From positions 1 to 64,000 of the forward strand of contig NZ_QGGX01000007.1 in NCBI RefSeq assembly GCF_003148805.1: a stretch of DNA of 64,000 nucleotides, in the 5' to 3' direction. Numbering within the stretch: position 1 is the first letter of the stretch; each line of letters opens with the position of its first letter. Below the pieces are notes generated by a model. The model saw only the letters and a program-made list of their open reading frames with translations. It had not been told where the DNA came from and made no database searches. Shown piece by piece: positions 10,693-19,642 of this stretch. Origin of the DNA: Aminobacter sp. AP02 (lineage in GTDB: Bacteria; Pseudomonadota; Alphaproteobacteria; Rhizobiales; Rhizobiaceae). The position numbers were made by a program, and so were the translations under genes.

Positions 10693-11685
10693 TCAGAGCA
10701 ACCCCGCCTGTTCGGCTTCGCGCTTCAAATTCTGCCGTGGGCGCGGGCCGATCTGCTGGATCACCAGGCCGGCGGCGAGCGAGCCGAGGTCGCCGCAATC
10801 CTTGAGCGAACGCCCTTGCGTGTAGCCATAGAGGAAACCTGCGGCATAAAGGTCGCCGGCACCGGTGGTGTCGACAAGCTCGCGGATTTCGGTCGCCTTG
10901 ATCACCACCGTCTCGTCGCCGCGCACGATCACAGACCCCTTCTCCGAGCGGGTGACGGCGGCGATCTTGCAGTCCTTACGGATCTGGGCGAGCGCTTCGT
11001 CGAAGGACGACGTCTCGTAGAGCGACTTGATCTCGTGGGAGTTGGCAAAGACGATGTCGATGGTGCCCGAGCGCATCAGGTCGAGGAATTCTGCGCGATA
11101 GCGGTCGACGCAGAAAGAATCCGACAGCGTCATCGACACTTCGCGGCCGGCGGCATGCGCATGCGAGGCCGTAAGCCGAATGGCTTCCTTGGCCAGCGGC
11201 GGGTCCCACAGATAACCCTCGAAATAGGTGACCTTGGCCCCGCTCGCCTTGTCGGCCTCGACGTCGTTTGGCCCGAGCTCGACGCAGGCGCCGAGATAGG
11301 TGTTCATCGACCGCTCCCCGTCAGGCGTGACGAAGATCATCGAACGCGCCGTGGGTGGGGTGCCGTCGAGCGGTTTCGTGTCGAAGGCGACGCCCTGGGC
11401 ATGGATGTCGTGGGTGAAGATGTTGCCGAGATGGTCGCGGGAAACCTTGCCGAAATAGGCGGCGCTGCCGCCGAAGCTGGCGATGCCGGCGGCCGTGTTG
11501 CCGGCCGAACCGCCCGAAGCCTCTATCGCCGGGCCCATGCGGGAATAGAGCAGTTCGGCGCGCTCGGCGTCGATCAGGTTCATCGCGCCCTTGATGATGC
11601 CGTTATCGGTCAAAAAGGCTTCGTCGCATTGCGCGATGATGTCGACGATGGCGTTGCCGATGCACAGCACGTCATATTGGCTCAT
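10693..11685 (-). CDS. PfkB-family adenosine kinase
   Basis: This 330-residue carbohydrate kinase probably phosphorylates adenosine to AMP in purine salvage. The N-terminus MSQYDVLCIGNAIVDI matches the adenosine kinase branch of the family. Glycine-rich SGGSAGNTAAGIASFGG and the C-terminal signature DTTGAGDLYAAGFLYGY, with the catalytic Asp and the GAGD anion hole, are both present. I chose ATG 11685; the frame stays open 62 codons further upstream, but those residues are arginine-rich and not kinase-like. Substrate is inferred from subfamily; another ribonucleoside or sugar is possible. Confidence 0.88.
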   Translation of the reverse strand: MSQYDVLCIGNAIVDIIAQCDEAFLTDNGIIKGAMNLIDAERAELLYSRMGPAIEASGGSAGNTAAGIASFGGSAAYFGKVSRDHLGNIFTHDIHAQGVAFDTKPLDGTPPTARSMIFVTPDGERSMNTYLGACVELGPNDVEADKASGAKVTYFEGYLWDPPLAKEAIRLTASHAHAAGREVSMTLSDSFCVDRYRAEFLDLMRSGTIDIVFANSHEIKSLYETSSFDEALAQIRKDCKIAAVTRSEKGSVIVRGDETVVIKATEIRELVDTTGAGDLYAAGFLYGYTQGRSLKDCGDLGSLAAGLVIQQIGPRPRQNLKREAEQAGLL

Positions 11686-11840
11686 CAGGGTCTCCGCGGC
11701 GGCGTGCCGTTCAGGTGGACAAAACCGCTCCGCAATAACGGCTCGCGAGGCATTTGCATACCCCGCGAATTTGTCGCGGGCTGCTTGAGGCCCGGGCGCG
11801 CGCTGCCTATCTCTTGCAGCGAACAGGGGACGACCAGACA

Positions 11841-12563
11841 ATGATATTCGACGCCGCCCGCACCGCCGCAAGCCAGCTTTTCACCCCGGCGTTCCGGCAG
11901 GTGTTCCTGAAGACGCTGGGCCTCACGATCCTTGCGCTGGTCGCCTTGTGGTTCGGCATCCGCGAGCTCTTCGACTGGTTGGCCATGCCGTGGATCGACG
12001 CCATGCTGCCCGGTCTGCCTGACTGGACCGGCTGGCTCGGCCTGGTCGCGGCGATCATTGCCGGCATCGGCCTGGCGCTGGGCTTGGCCTTGCTCATCGC
12101 GCCGGTGACGGCGATCGTCGCTGGCCTGTTCCTCGACGATGTCGCCGAGGTCGTCGAAAAGACCGACTATCCCAAGGATGCGCCCGGGCGCCCGGTGCCG
12201 GCGCTGCGCTCGCTGGTGCTGGCGATCAAGTTCTTCGGCATCGTCATTTTGGGCAATCTGCTGGCGCTGTTCTTGATGTTCATCCCCCTCGTCAACATCG
12301 GCGCCTTCTTCCTGGTCAACGGCTACCTGCTCGGCCGCGAGTTCTTCGAATTCGCCGCGATGCGCTTCCGCTCCGAACAGGACGCCAAGGATCTGCGCCG
12401 CCGCAACGCCGGCACGGTGTTCATGGCCGGCCTCGTCATCGCTGCCTTCCTCGCCGTGCCGATCCTCAACCTTCTGACCCCGCTCTTCGCAGCGGCGATG
12501 ATGGTGCATCTGCACAAGGCGGTGTCTGCCTCGGAGATGCGGCCGGCGGGCGTCAGGGCCTAG
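11841..12563 (+). CDS. EI24/CysZ-like integral membrane protein
   Basis: The 240-residue protein begins MIFDAARTAASQLFTPAFR and has about five hydrophobic segments (roughly 20-45, 60-95, 130-165, 190-215 and the C-terminal end). The pattern FTPAFR...FLVNGYLLGREFFEFAAMR is typical of the EI24/CysZ family. CysZ of enterobacteria is a sulfate permease; here no cysteine-synthesis genes are nearby, so the substrate is not established. The start at 11841 is preferred over an upstream in-frame ATG at 11754 because the extra residues are not hydrophobic. Its stop overlaps by 4 bp that of the convergent lyase gene. Confidence 0.85.
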   Translation: MIFDAARTAASQLFTPAFRQVFLKTLGLTILALVALWFGIRELFDWLAMPWIDAMLPGLPDWTGWLGLVAAIIAGIGLALGLALLIAPVTAIVAGLFLDDVAEVVEKTDYPKDAPGRPVPALRSLVLAIKFFGIVILGNLLALFLMFIPLVNIGAFFLVNGYLLGREFFEFAAMRFRSEQDAKDLRRRNAGTVFMAGLVIAAFLAVPILNLLTPLFAAAMMVHLHKAVSASEMRPAGVRA

Positions 12564-13399
12564 CGCTCGTCTTCGGCAAACAGCGTCTGCAGCTTGCCAT
12601 AGGCCATGCCGTCGCGGGAAAACTCGAATGTGCCGTGGCCCAGCATCTCGCGCGACGCGCGCTCCATCATGCCGAAGGCATAGGTGGTGAGCTTCGAGCC
12701 GAGCGAGATGCGCTTGGCGCCGGCTTCGGCAAGTACGGCGACCGAAAAGCCCGGCACGGCCAGCACGTTGACCGGCTTGCCGACCGAACTGCACAGCGTC
12801 CGGATCATGCCGATATCGGTTATCCCGGGGGCATAGAGCACGTCGGCGCCGGCCTTCTCGAACGCCTGCAGCCGCTTGATGGTGTCATCGAGATCGGGCC
12901 GGTCCCACAGGAAATTCTCCGAGCGCGCAGTGAGCACGAAATCGTGCTTCAGCGCCCGTGCCGCTTCGGCCGCGGCCGCCACGCGCTCGACCGCATGGGT
13001 AAACGCATAGATCGGCTTGTCGGCCTCGCCGGTGTGGTCCTCGATCGAGCAGCCGGCGAGCCCGGCGGCTTCGGCGGCGAAGATCGTCTCGCCAGCGCTT
13101 TCTGGGCTGTCGCCCTTGCCCTTCTCGAGATCGGCCGACACCGGCAATTCGGTCGCCTGGGCCATGTCGCGGCAATGATGGATCATCGTCTCGAAGCCGA
13201 CGCCGCCGTCGGGCAGGCCGCGCGAAAAGGCAAAGCCGGCGCTCGTCGTCGCCAATGCCTCGAAGCCGAACGAGGCCAGGAGTTTGGCCGTGCCGACATC
13301 CCACGGATTGGGAATGATGAAGGCGCCGGGCGCCTCGTGAAGTCTTCGGAAAACCCCGCCCTTGTCCATCGTCTGGCCCTCGAGACTGAACCGCATCAA
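12560..13399 (-). CDS. Isocitrate lyase/PEP mutase superfamily protein
   Basis: The 279-residue single-domain protein has the TIM-barrel signatures of PEP phosphonomutase-like lyases: NPWDVGTAKLLASFGF near 32-47, SADLEKGKGDSPE with the metal-binding acidic residues, GCSIEDHTG, and the TARSENFLWDRPDLDDTI substrate loop. Members cleave or rearrange C-C or C-P bonds of small 2-oxo or 2-hydroxy acids such as oxaloacetate or methylisocitrate. The reaction of this member cannot be told from sequence. Alternative ATGs at 13396 and 13369 would shorten it slightly. Confidence 0.85.
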   Translation of the reverse strand: MMRFSLEGQTMDKGGVFRRLHEAPGAFIIPNPWDVGTAKLLASFGFEALATTSAGFAFSRGLPDGGVGFETMIHHCRDMAQATELPVSADLEKGKGDSPESAGETIFAAEAAGLAGCSIEDHTGEADKPIYAFTHAVERVAAAAEAARALKHDFVLTARSENFLWDRPDLDDTIKRLQAFEKAGADVLYAPGITDIGMIRTLCSSVGKPVNVLAVPGFSVAVLAEAGAKRISLGSKLTTYAFGMMERASREMLGHGTFEFSRDGMAYGKLQTLFAEDER

Positions 13400-13440
13400 G
13401 GGATATTAGCCCGGAGTTCCGGGCCTCACAAATCCCCTTT

Positions 13441-14097
13441 TCAGCGGATGGGGACCAATCCTGCCAGGGTGCGCATGTCGTCGAACAAGTTGGCGCCGGC
13501 GGCGGCAAGGCCGTCGCGGTCGGCGTGCGGATCGCCGTGATAGGCAAACACCCGCATGCCTGCTGCAGCCCCCGCCTGGGCGCCGGCGACGCTGTCTTCG
13601 ATGACGATGCAGTCGGCCGGATCGACGCCCATCTTGCCCGCCGCATGCAGGAAAAGATCAGGGAAGGGCTTGCCGCGCTCGACCATGGTGGCGGAAAACA
13701 GAACGTCGCGGAAATGCGCCAGGAGCCCGGTCTGGCCGAGCGTCATGTGCATCTTGTCGACGCGTGCCGAAGAGGCCACGCAATAGCCGATGCCTGCTGC
13801 CTTGACCGCCCTGATGAAGGTTTCGATGTGCGGGATCGCCTGCACGCCGCTGCCAAACAGGCTGGGCAACTCGCGGTACCAGCGTTCGACGAAATCCGGC
13901 CCGAGGCTTATGCCCGCCGCTTCGACTTCCTTCTGCACCGACACCAGGCTGCGCCCCACGAACTGCCGGCGGCATTGTTCGTAGCTCACCTCATAGCCGG
14001 CTTCGCTCAGCCACGACGACAGCCGCCGGTTGGCCAGCGGTTCGGTGTCGACGAGCACGCCGTCGCAATCGAAGATGACGAGCTTGGGCGATCTCAT
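13441..14097 (-). CDS. HAD-family phosphatase, beta-phosphoglucomutase-like
   Basis: The 218-residue hydrolase carries motif [12 protein letters not shown] at residues 9-19 with the nucleophilic and acid/base aspartates, motif II VASSA, the motif III lysine in GKPFPDLF, and motif IV IEDS. The cap inserted after motif I places it in the subgroup of small phosphoester hydrolases and beta-phosphoglucomutases. The substrate is probably a sugar or nucleotide phosphate. Its ATG overlaps the dut stop by 4 bp (14094-14097), so it is translationally coupled to dUTPase and might remove a related nucleotide phosphate. Confidence 0.9.
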   Translation of the reverse strand: MRSPKLVIFDCDGVLVDTEPLANRRLSSWLSEAGYEVSYEQCRRQFVGRSLVSVQKEVEAAGISLGPDFVERWYRELPSLFGSGVQAIPHIETFIRAVKAAGIGYCVASSARVDKMHMTLGQTGLLAHFRDVLFSATMVERGKPFPDLFLHAAGKMGVDPADCIVIEDSVAGAQAGAAAGMRVFAYHGDPHADRDGLAAAGANLFDDMRTLAGLVPIR

Positions 14098-14573
14098 GCG
14101 GTGCCGGTCGAGCCGAAACCGCCATTGCCGCGTGTCGTTTCACCGGCAAGGCTGCGTTCCTCGATCGAAGCGCGGGTCACTGACGCGATCACCATCTGGG
14201 CGATGCGCATGCCGCGCTCGACATAGAAGTCCTCGTCGCCGTGGTTGATCAGCAGCACCTTGACCTCGCCGCGATAGTCGCTGTCGATGGTGCCGGGCGT
14301 ATTGAGGCAGGTGATGCCGTGCTTGAAGGCGAGGCCGGAGCGCGGACGCAACTGGCCTTCGAACCCTTCGGGAATTTCGAACACCAGGCCTGTCGGCACC
14401 AATGCGCGCTTGCCGGGCAGGATCAGCAAGGGACGGTCGTCCGGCACGGCGGCGCGCAGGTCCATGCCGACGGCACCTGATGTCTCGTAGGACGGCAAGG
14501 GCAGCTCGGCTGCGTGCGGCAAGCGGACGATCCCGATGACGGGGGCGGAAGTATTTTCAAGGGCGGATTTCAT
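14094..14573 (-). CDS. dut: Deoxyuridine 5'-triphosphate nucleotidohydrolase (dUTPase)
   Basis: dUTPase hydrolyses dUTP to dUMP and pyrophosphate, preventing uracil incorporation and feeding dTMP synthesis. All five trimeric-dUTPase motifs are present: [31 protein letters not shown] followed by [23 protein letters not shown], and the C-terminal [10 protein letters not shown] that closes over the active site. With ATG 14573 the protein has 159 residues, the usual size. The frame is open 38 codons upstream, but that part has no dUTPase similarity. It heads a small operon with the HAD phosphatase. Confidence 0.97.
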   Translation of the reverse strand: MKSALENTSAPVIGIVRLPHAAELPLPSYETSGAVGMDLRAAVPDDRPLLILPGKRALVPTGLVFEIPEGFEGQLRPRSGLAFKHGITCLNTPGTIDSDYRGEVKVLLINHGDEDFYVERGMRIAQMVIASVTRASIEERSLAGETTRGNGGFGSTGTA

Positions 14574-14796
14574 GGCGGCGATCCTATGGGACGGTGATCG
14601 AGCAACGTCAATCCCGATATCTGCGCTCGGGCTTTTCGATGACACAACTGTGTGCTTTTCGCCATGCTCGGCGACACTCAACGGCAACGTGGATCAGGTA
14701 GATAATCGCACGCGTTTACGCTTTGTTAGCCATGCTGGTTGAGTCTGGGCGGGTATCTCCGCCCGCCACGTGCTGAGACATTGGGGTCGATGAGCC

Positions 14797-15591
14797 ATGT
14801 GCCGATGGGCCGCTTATCTCGGTGAAGAGGTCTTCCTGGAAGACATCGTGACAGCGCCTTGTCATTCTCTGATCGCCCAGAGCCATTGCGCCCAGGAGGC
14901 CAAGTCACCGACGAATGGCGACGGTTTCGGCCTCGCCTGGTATGGCGAGCGGCCGGAGCCCGGCCTCTATCGCGACATCCTGCCGGCGTGGTCCGATCCA
15001 AACCTCAAGAGCCTGTGCCGGCAGATCAAGTCCGGCCTGTTTCTCGCCCATGTCAGGGCGTCGACGGGCGGCGGCACCAGCCGTTCCAACTGTCACCCGT
15101 TCATCTCGGGCCGCTGGAGCTTCATGCACAATGGCCAGATCTCGGGCTTCGAAAAGATCCGCCGGCGGCTGGAGGCTAGTATCAACGACGACCTCTATGA
15201 GCAGCGCCAGGGCACAACTGACTCCGAGCTGTTTTTCCTGCTGATGCTGGAGGAGGGGCTCGACGCCGATCCGCCAGGTGCGGTCGCGCGCGCCACCGGT
15301 CGCGTGGTTGCCGCGGCGCGCGGCGCGGGCATCGATCCGCAGCTCAAGCTGACGGCTGCGTTCAGCGACGGCCAGAACCTGTTTGCCGTGCGCTACGCCA
15401 CCGACGCGCATGCGCCAACGCTTTACACCCGCGATGGCGGGGCGGGCCGATGCATCGTCTCGGAGCCGTTCGATCGCGAAGGCCAGAGCTGGCAGGCGGT
15501 GCCGCCGTCGAGCTTTGTCACCTTGACGCGGGACGGCATGTCGATCCGCCCGTTCCAGCCGGCATTGACGCAACTGGCGATGGCCGGCTGA
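14797..15591 (+). CDS. Class II glutamine amidotransferase (YafJ/EgtC type)
   Basis: The 264-residue protein begins MCRWAAYLG, so removal of the initiator Met would expose the N-terminal nucleophile Cys2 typical of Ntn amidotransferases. Further family signatures are NGDGFGLAWYGE, FLAHVRASTGGGTSRSNCHP and WSFMHNGQISGF. There is no attached synthase domain, as in the stand-alone group that includes EgtC (ergothioneine pathway) and YafJ. No ergothioneine genes are adjacent, so it may be a general gamma-glutamyl or glutamine hydrolase. Confidence 0.9.
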   Translation: MCRWAAYLGEEVFLEDIVTAPCHSLIAQSHCAQEAKSPTNGDGFGLAWYGERPEPGLYRDILPAWSDPNLKSLCRQIKSGLFLAHVRASTGGGTSRSNCHPFISGRWSFMHNGQISGFEKIRRRLEASINDDLYEQRQGTTDSELFFLLMLEEGLDADPPGAVARATGRVVAAARGAGIDPQLKLTAAFSDGQNLFAVRYATDAHAPTLYTRDGGAGRCIVSEPFDREGQSWQAVPPSSFVTLTRDGMSIRPFQPALTQLAMAG

Positions 15592-15627
15592 AATCTGCTA
15601 TCTGCCAGTGATGATCTGGCCGCTGAG

Positions 15628-16455
15628 GTGGCCATGCCCTCGCGTCTTGCGCAACGGAGAGCTGGCTTTCGAGAAATGACCTTGTCGGCTCGCTACACCG
15701 AACTGAGCCTGGCCGCCGGCCTCGGCGAAGAGGTCGAAGCGGTGTGGACTTCCGTCAGCGATCGCGCCGCAAGCTACCGTGTCCTGCCGGACGGACGTTG
15801 CGACATCATCCTCAGGTTCGATGCCGGACAGCGTCCGATCACCGGGGTGACCGTTGTCGTCACCGGCCCGACGACGCGCTTCTACGACGTGCCGATCGAA
15901 CCCGGCATAGGGTTTGTCGGGCTACGGCTGCGGCCAGGCTGGTTCGAAACGGTTCTCGGGTTTGAACCGGCGGAGCTGACGAATTCGAACCTGATCGGCG
16001 CTCAAGCAATCGCCGCATGTCCCGCTCTGAAGTGCCTTTGTGCGCCGGCGCGGGATCAGAACGAACTTGTCACCAGCCTGACGGCCTTTGTTCGCAAGCG
16101 TGCGGCCGACGGCCGCTTGGTGCTGGCACCGCTGAGCCGCAGCGTGATCGGTGCCTTTCACGCCGCCGGTGGACGCCTGCGCATAAGTGACGTGGCACAG
16201 ATGCATGCCGTTTCCGCGCGGACGCTGCAGCGACTTGTCGTCAAGGCAACCGGCCTGACGCCAAAAGCCCTTGCGGGGATACTTCAGTTCCACCGGGCCT
16301 TGCGGCTGCTGCGCGATCACCGTCTTAGCCCTGCAGATGCGGCAGTGGAGGCGGGCTTTTCGGATCAGGCGCATATGAGCCGTGTCATCAGGCGCATGGG
16401 CGGCTTTTCGCCGGCGCGCCTGCCAGACGTGACGCTCGTCAGCCTGGACGATTGA
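15628..16455 (+). CDS. AraC-family transcriptional regulator
   Basis: The 275-residue protein has a DUF6597-like N-terminal sensing domain (VLPDGRCDIILRFD near residues 52-65) and an AraC-type double helix-turn-helix in the last 90 residues (ISDVAQMHAVSARTLQRLV, then PADAAVEAGFSDQAHMSRV). The start is uncertain: GTG 15628 is the longest option, while the ATG at 15676 (MTLSARYTEL) also fits. It lies before the VOC and DUF1801 genes on the same strand, and these are its most obvious targets, though no operator was recognised. Confidence 0.88.
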   Translation: MAMPSRLAQRRAGFREMTLSARYTELSLAAGLGEEVEAVWTSVSDRAASYRVLPDGRCDIILRFDAGQRPITGVTVVVTGPTTRFYDVPIEPGIGFVGLRLRPGWFETVLGFEPAELTNSNLIGAQAIAACPALKCLCAPARDQNELVTSLTAFVRKRAADGRLVLAPLSRSVIGAFHAAGGRLRISDVAQMHAVSARTLQRLVVKATGLTPKALAGILQFHRALRLLRDHRLSPADAAVEAGFSDQAHMSRVIRRMGGFSPARLPDVTLVSLDD

Positions 16456-16541
16456 TGTCCGATTTGTTCAAGATCGGATCAAAAAAAGGCGTATTGTAGG
16501 GCGACCAACCGGGGTCAACGGCCCCAACTGGGGGAAATTCG

Positions 16542-16937
16542 ATGGCCGCGCGTCTTGGCTATACAATCCTTTACGTCGCCGATGTCGAGGCAACCGTCGC
16601 GTTTTACGAGGCTGCGTTTGGCCTGCCTCGCAAGTTCATCCACGAGAGCAATCTCTATGCCGAAATGGACACCGGCCAGACAACCTTGTCTTTCGCCGGC
16701 GAGCCGATGGCTGAGATGAACGGGCTCGCTATTCGCGCCAATCGCAAGACTGATGTCGCGGCAGGGTTCGAACTGGCTCTGATCTTCCACGATCCCGAGG
16801 AAGCCTATCTCAACGCGATTGCCGCGGGCGCCACGCCGGTCAAGCCGCCGGAACACAAGCCGTGGGGCCAGATCGTCGGTTATGTCCGCGATGTCAATGG
16901 CTGCCTCGTCGAGATCGCTTCGGCCATGCCGGACTGA
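16542..16937 (+). CDS. VOC (glyoxalase/bleomycin resistance) family protein
   Basis: The 131-residue protein shows the two-repeat beta-alpha-beta-beta-beta fold of the vicinal oxygen chelate family: GYTILYVADVEATVAFYEAA at 6-25 and the second repeat around KPWGQIVGYVRDVNGCLVEI. Members are metal-dependent lyases, dioxygenases or drug-binding proteins. The exact role is unknown. It starts 86 bp after the AraC regulator, with a GGGGGAAATTC stretch just before the ATG, and precedes a second VOC gene. Confidence 0.85.
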   Translation: MAARLGYTILYVADVEATVAFYEAAFGLPRKFIHESNLYAEMDTGQTTLSFAGEPMAEMNGLAIRANRKTDVAAGFELALIFHDPEEAYLNAIAAGATPVKPPEHKPWGQIVGYVRDVNGCLVEIASAMPD

Positions 16938-16987
16938 TAGCCGAGCCGCCTGCACAACCAATCGACACCTGACCAAGCGAGCCAGAC

Positions 16988-17398
16988 ATGCGCCCGACGA
17001 CGGCCTCTCCCTGCATCACGACAAAGCGCGTCACCGAGACGCGTGACTTCTACATCAGGCATTTCGGCGCACACCCAGCGTTTGATTGCGGATGGTTCGT
17101 CAGCCTTGAATTTGGCGACGGGCTTTCGCTGCAGTTCATGGAACCGCCGGGGGAGCAGCCCTTATGCGAAACGGCTGGGCTGACCTACAATTTCTGCGTC
17201 GACGACGTCGACGAAGACTATCGGCTGATGACGGCGGCCGGGCTCGTGCCGATCATGCCGATCGAGGATCATCCGTGGGGCGATCGTGGTTTTGCGATCC
17301 AGGATCCAAACGGCGTCACGCTCTACATCTACTCGAACCGGGAGCCGTCCGCCGAGTTCAGGCAGTTCTACGCAACACGGGTCGGCCATGACGGCTGA
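16988..17398 (+). CDS. VOC family protein
   Basis: A second, divergent VOC protein of 136 residues. The first repeat, ITTKRVTETRDFYIRHFGAH, and the C-terminal DHPWGDRGFAIQDPNGVTLY, are typical of the glyoxalase superfamily members related to drug-binding proteins. It is on the same strand as the preceding VOC gene, 50 bp downstream, and its 3' end overlaps the DUF1801 gene by 11 bp, so the three form a likely operon. Confidence 0.85.
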   Translation: MRPTTASPCITTKRVTETRDFYIRHFGAHPAFDCGWFVSLEFGDGLSLQFMEPPGEQPLCETAGLTYNFCVDDVDEDYRLMTAAGLVPIMPIEDHPWGDRGFAIQDPNGVTLYIYSNREPSAEFRQFYATRVGHDG

Positions 17399-17744
17399 TC
17401 GCGTTCAAGCCTTCCTGGACGACATGCGAGGTCACCGGCCGGAGCATTTCGCCATCGTCTCGCGGGTGCGTGAAGTCGTGCTGCAATCCGGGGCCTCCAT
17501 CTCCGAGGAGGTCAAATATGGCGGGATCCTGTTTTCGTCGCGGGTCGGGTTTTGTGGTGTCTTCCCATATGCCGCGCATGTGACGCTTGAGTTCAGCGAA
17601 GGCGCGACCTTGCCGGACCCGCACGGAATGCTCCAGGGGCAAGGCAAGCTGCGCCGCCACATCAAGCTCCTGTCCGTGTCGGACATAGGGGACCTGTATG
17701 TCGCCGACTATGTCGCGCTCGCGCGCCAGACGGCCGACGCCTGA
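17388..17744 (+). CDS. DUF1801 domain protein
   Basis: This 118-residue protein begins MTADRVQAFLDDM. It has the DUF1801 pattern EEVKYGGILFSSR near 37-49 and an LRRHIKLLSVSDI segment later. The family adopts a small YdhG-like alpha/beta fold of unknown biochemical function. The start at 17388 falls inside the VOC gene, indicating coupled translation. No catalytic residues can be named. Confidence 0.85.
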   Translation: MTADRVQAFLDDMRGHRPEHFAIVSRVREVVLQSGASISEEVKYGGILFSSRVGFCGVFPYAAHVTLEFSEGATLPDPHGMLQGQGKLRRHIKLLSVSDIGDLYVADYVALARQTADA

Positions 17745-17763
17745 AAGGCGCCTTGGCTGCGGC

Positions 17764-18153
17764 TCAATGATGCGTGAGCGCGCGGTTCATCGGCTCCCAG
17801 TACATCTTCGGCCAGCCTTCATCGAGCGTTGCGTGCGCCGAGCGGGGGTAGCCGGCCTGGTCGAATGTCAGTCTTGTGCCGGTGCCGTCGGCCTGGAGTT
17901 CGAAGCGCACGATCGAATAGGTGCCCTCGGGCCAGACGCGTGAGCGCCATGCCTGGACGATGCGGCGGTTGGGCACCAGTTCGACATTGCGGGCCTCGAT
18001 ATCGCCGCCGAACATCGAAACCTCACCGCCCTCATGCGTCGAGATGTGCGCCGCCCGCCCGCCCGTCATCGCCTGGAAGCGGGTGGAGTCGAGTAGCAGT
18101 TCATAGATGTTTTTTGGCGAACCCTTGATGTGCACTTCCTGGTGGATGGTCAT
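17764..18153 (-). CDS. SRPBCC/Aha1-like (START fold) protein
   Basis: The 129-residue protein begins MTIHQEVHIKGSPKNIYELL, the opening of the polyketide cyclase/Aha1-type ligand-binding fold, and ends with the long helix TLDEGWPKMYWEPMNRAL. Such proteins bind small hydrophobic ligands; the ligand here is unknown. The start is fixed by a strong AGGAGG ribosome site 6 bp upstream of ATG 18153; the longer open frame to 18378 is Arg-rich and unlikely. It converges with the DUF1801 gene. Confidence 0.86.
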   Translation of the reverse strand: MTIHQEVHIKGSPKNIYELLLDSTRFQAMTGGRAAHISTHEGGEVSMFGGDIEARNVELVPNRRIVQAWRSRVWPEGTYSIVRFELQADGTGTRLTFDQAGYPRSAHATLDEGWPKMYWEPMNRALTHH

Positions 18154-18393
18154 GGCGACCTCCTGGAATGACGCGACATGTCTCGCGCGCCTTGAGAATA
18201 TTTTCCGCCTGTCCGGCAACGACGTCAACGGCGGCGTGCGGCCTCGAAAGCGCCACCCGTCACGAGTCTCCTGACAGCGCCTTGGCAGGAGAGGGATTGT
18301 AGTTTCGAGGTGCGATTCGTATCTGCGCAGCAAGCCCTGCGTCTGGTTGGACGCCCGAGGGCGGCGCGGGGGCGCCATGCAGGACGAAAATAG

Positions 18394-19443
18394 ATGACTG
18401 AAGACCAGACGCTAGCCGCCCCGGCACTCAAGGAAATCTTCGATCGCGAGCGCCTTCGCCATATCGCCGCGGAGACGGCTTCCATCTCGGCTGCCTTCGA
18501 TGCGGAACGGTTCATGGCGCTTGCGACAGAGAACCTCGACGATCTCGGCATCATGCAGCGTATGCGCCAGACGGCGACCAGCTTGCATGGCGCGCTGCCG
18601 GGCAGCTTCGAACGCGCAATTGAAGTGCTCCATGATCTCGCGCCGCGCATCCAGCACGGCTTCGCGTCGATCGTGCTGTCCGAATATGTCGCGCTTTACG
18701 GCAAGGGCCACTTCGACCTGTCGATGCAGGCACTGCACTACTTCACCCGCTTCGGCTCGGCCGAATTCGCCATCCGCCACTTCCTGGCGCAGGACTTCGA
18801 CGGGACGCTGAAGGTGATGCGCGGCTGGGCGCTCGACGACAACGAGCATGTGCGCCGCCTGGCCAGCGAAGGCTCGCGCCCGCGTCTGCCATGGTCGTTC
18901 CAGCTCAAGCAACTGATCAAGGATCCTTCGCCTACGGCACCTATCCTCGACGCGCTCAAGTGCGATTCGAGCCTCTACGTGCGCAAATCGGTGGCCAACC
19001 ACCTCAACGATATCTCCAAGGACCATCCCGACAAGGTGATCGACCGTGTCTCAGGCTGGAACATGGACGATGCGCGCGCGCTTGGCGCTATCGGCACGAC
19101 CGGCACGCCGATGGTCCGCGTCGAGGCGTTTGCCGTGTCGCCGGCAGCGATCATGCTCGGTGGCCGCATCACGCTCAAGGCGAGCATCGCTTCGACTGCC
19201 GAGGCAGCGCAGCAATTGGTGGTCGATTATGCCGTACACTACGTCAAGAAAAGCGGCGGCAGCTCGAAGAAGGTGTTCAAGCTGAAGGAGATCAACCTTG
19301 CGCCGGGCGGCCAGAAGGATCTTTCGATCAGCCAGGCGGTGCGTGACTTTACCACGCGCAAGCATTATCCCGGCCACCATCGCATGGAACTGATCGTCAA
19401 CGGCGAGACGGTGGCCGAAGGCGGTTTCGAGTTGAGGGGATGA
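18394..19443 (+). CDS. DNA alkylation repair protein (HEAT-repeat, AlkC/AlkD-like)
   Basis: The 349-residue protein consists mainly of helical HEAT-like repeats. The signature WALDDNEHVRRLASEGSRPR at about 149-168, followed by LPW, and the repeat SSLYVRKSVANHLNDISKDH at 191-210 match AlkD/AlkC-type glycosylases that remove bulky or cationic N-alkylated bases without base flipping. The C-terminal 90 residues form a beta-rich domain (from about 240), as in the AlkC branch, which carries an Ig-like extension. It appears to be a single-gene unit. Confidence 0.88.
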   Translation: MTEDQTLAAPALKEIFDRERLRHIAAETASISAAFDAERFMALATENLDDLGIMQRMRQTATSLHGALPGSFERAIEVLHDLAPRIQHGFASIVLSEYVALYGKGHFDLSMQALHYFTRFGSAEFAIRHFLAQDFDGTLKVMRGWALDDNEHVRRLASEGSRPRLPWSFQLKQLIKDPSPTAPILDALKCDSSLYVRKSVANHLNDISKDHPDKVIDRVSGWNMDDARALGAIGTTGTPMVRVEAFAVSPAAIMLGGRITLKASIASTAEAAQQLVVDYAVHYVKKSGGSSKKVFKLKEINLAPGGQKDLSISQAVRDFTTRKHYPGHHRMELIVNGETVAEGGFELRG

Positions 19444-19462
19444 GTTTGGCGCGACGCTCGCG

Positions 19463-19562
19463 CCTCCCTCCCCCTTGTGGGGAGGGGTAAGGGGTGGGGA
19501 ATCTAACAATCGCCCTACGAGCCACCGCCACCCTCTATCCCTCCCCACAAGGGGGAGGGAGG
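19463..19562. repeat. Perfect 24-bp inverted repeat of the GC-rich intergenic family
   Basis: The arm at 19463-19486 begins CCTCCCTCCCCCTTGTGG and its exact reverse complement ends at 19562, beginning at 19539. The 52-bp centre includes GGTAAGGGGTGGGGAATC. It is placed between the alkylation repair gene and prfC and probably acts as a strong hairpin or terminator. It belongs to the same family as the repeats at 6.4, 10.5 and 43.2 kb. Confidence 0.75.
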
Positions 19563-19642
19563 CCTGAACGCCCTGCTTCGTTCCAATTCCTCGACAGGCG
19601 CGGCGTCCGCTGTTAGAAGCCCGCCATCACAAGGAATCCCCG

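Noticed and set aside
10318-11844. A 508-codon rightward frame over the adenosine kinase gene
   Set aside because: Its start lies in the foldable intergenic element and the rest is antisense to a conserved kinase.
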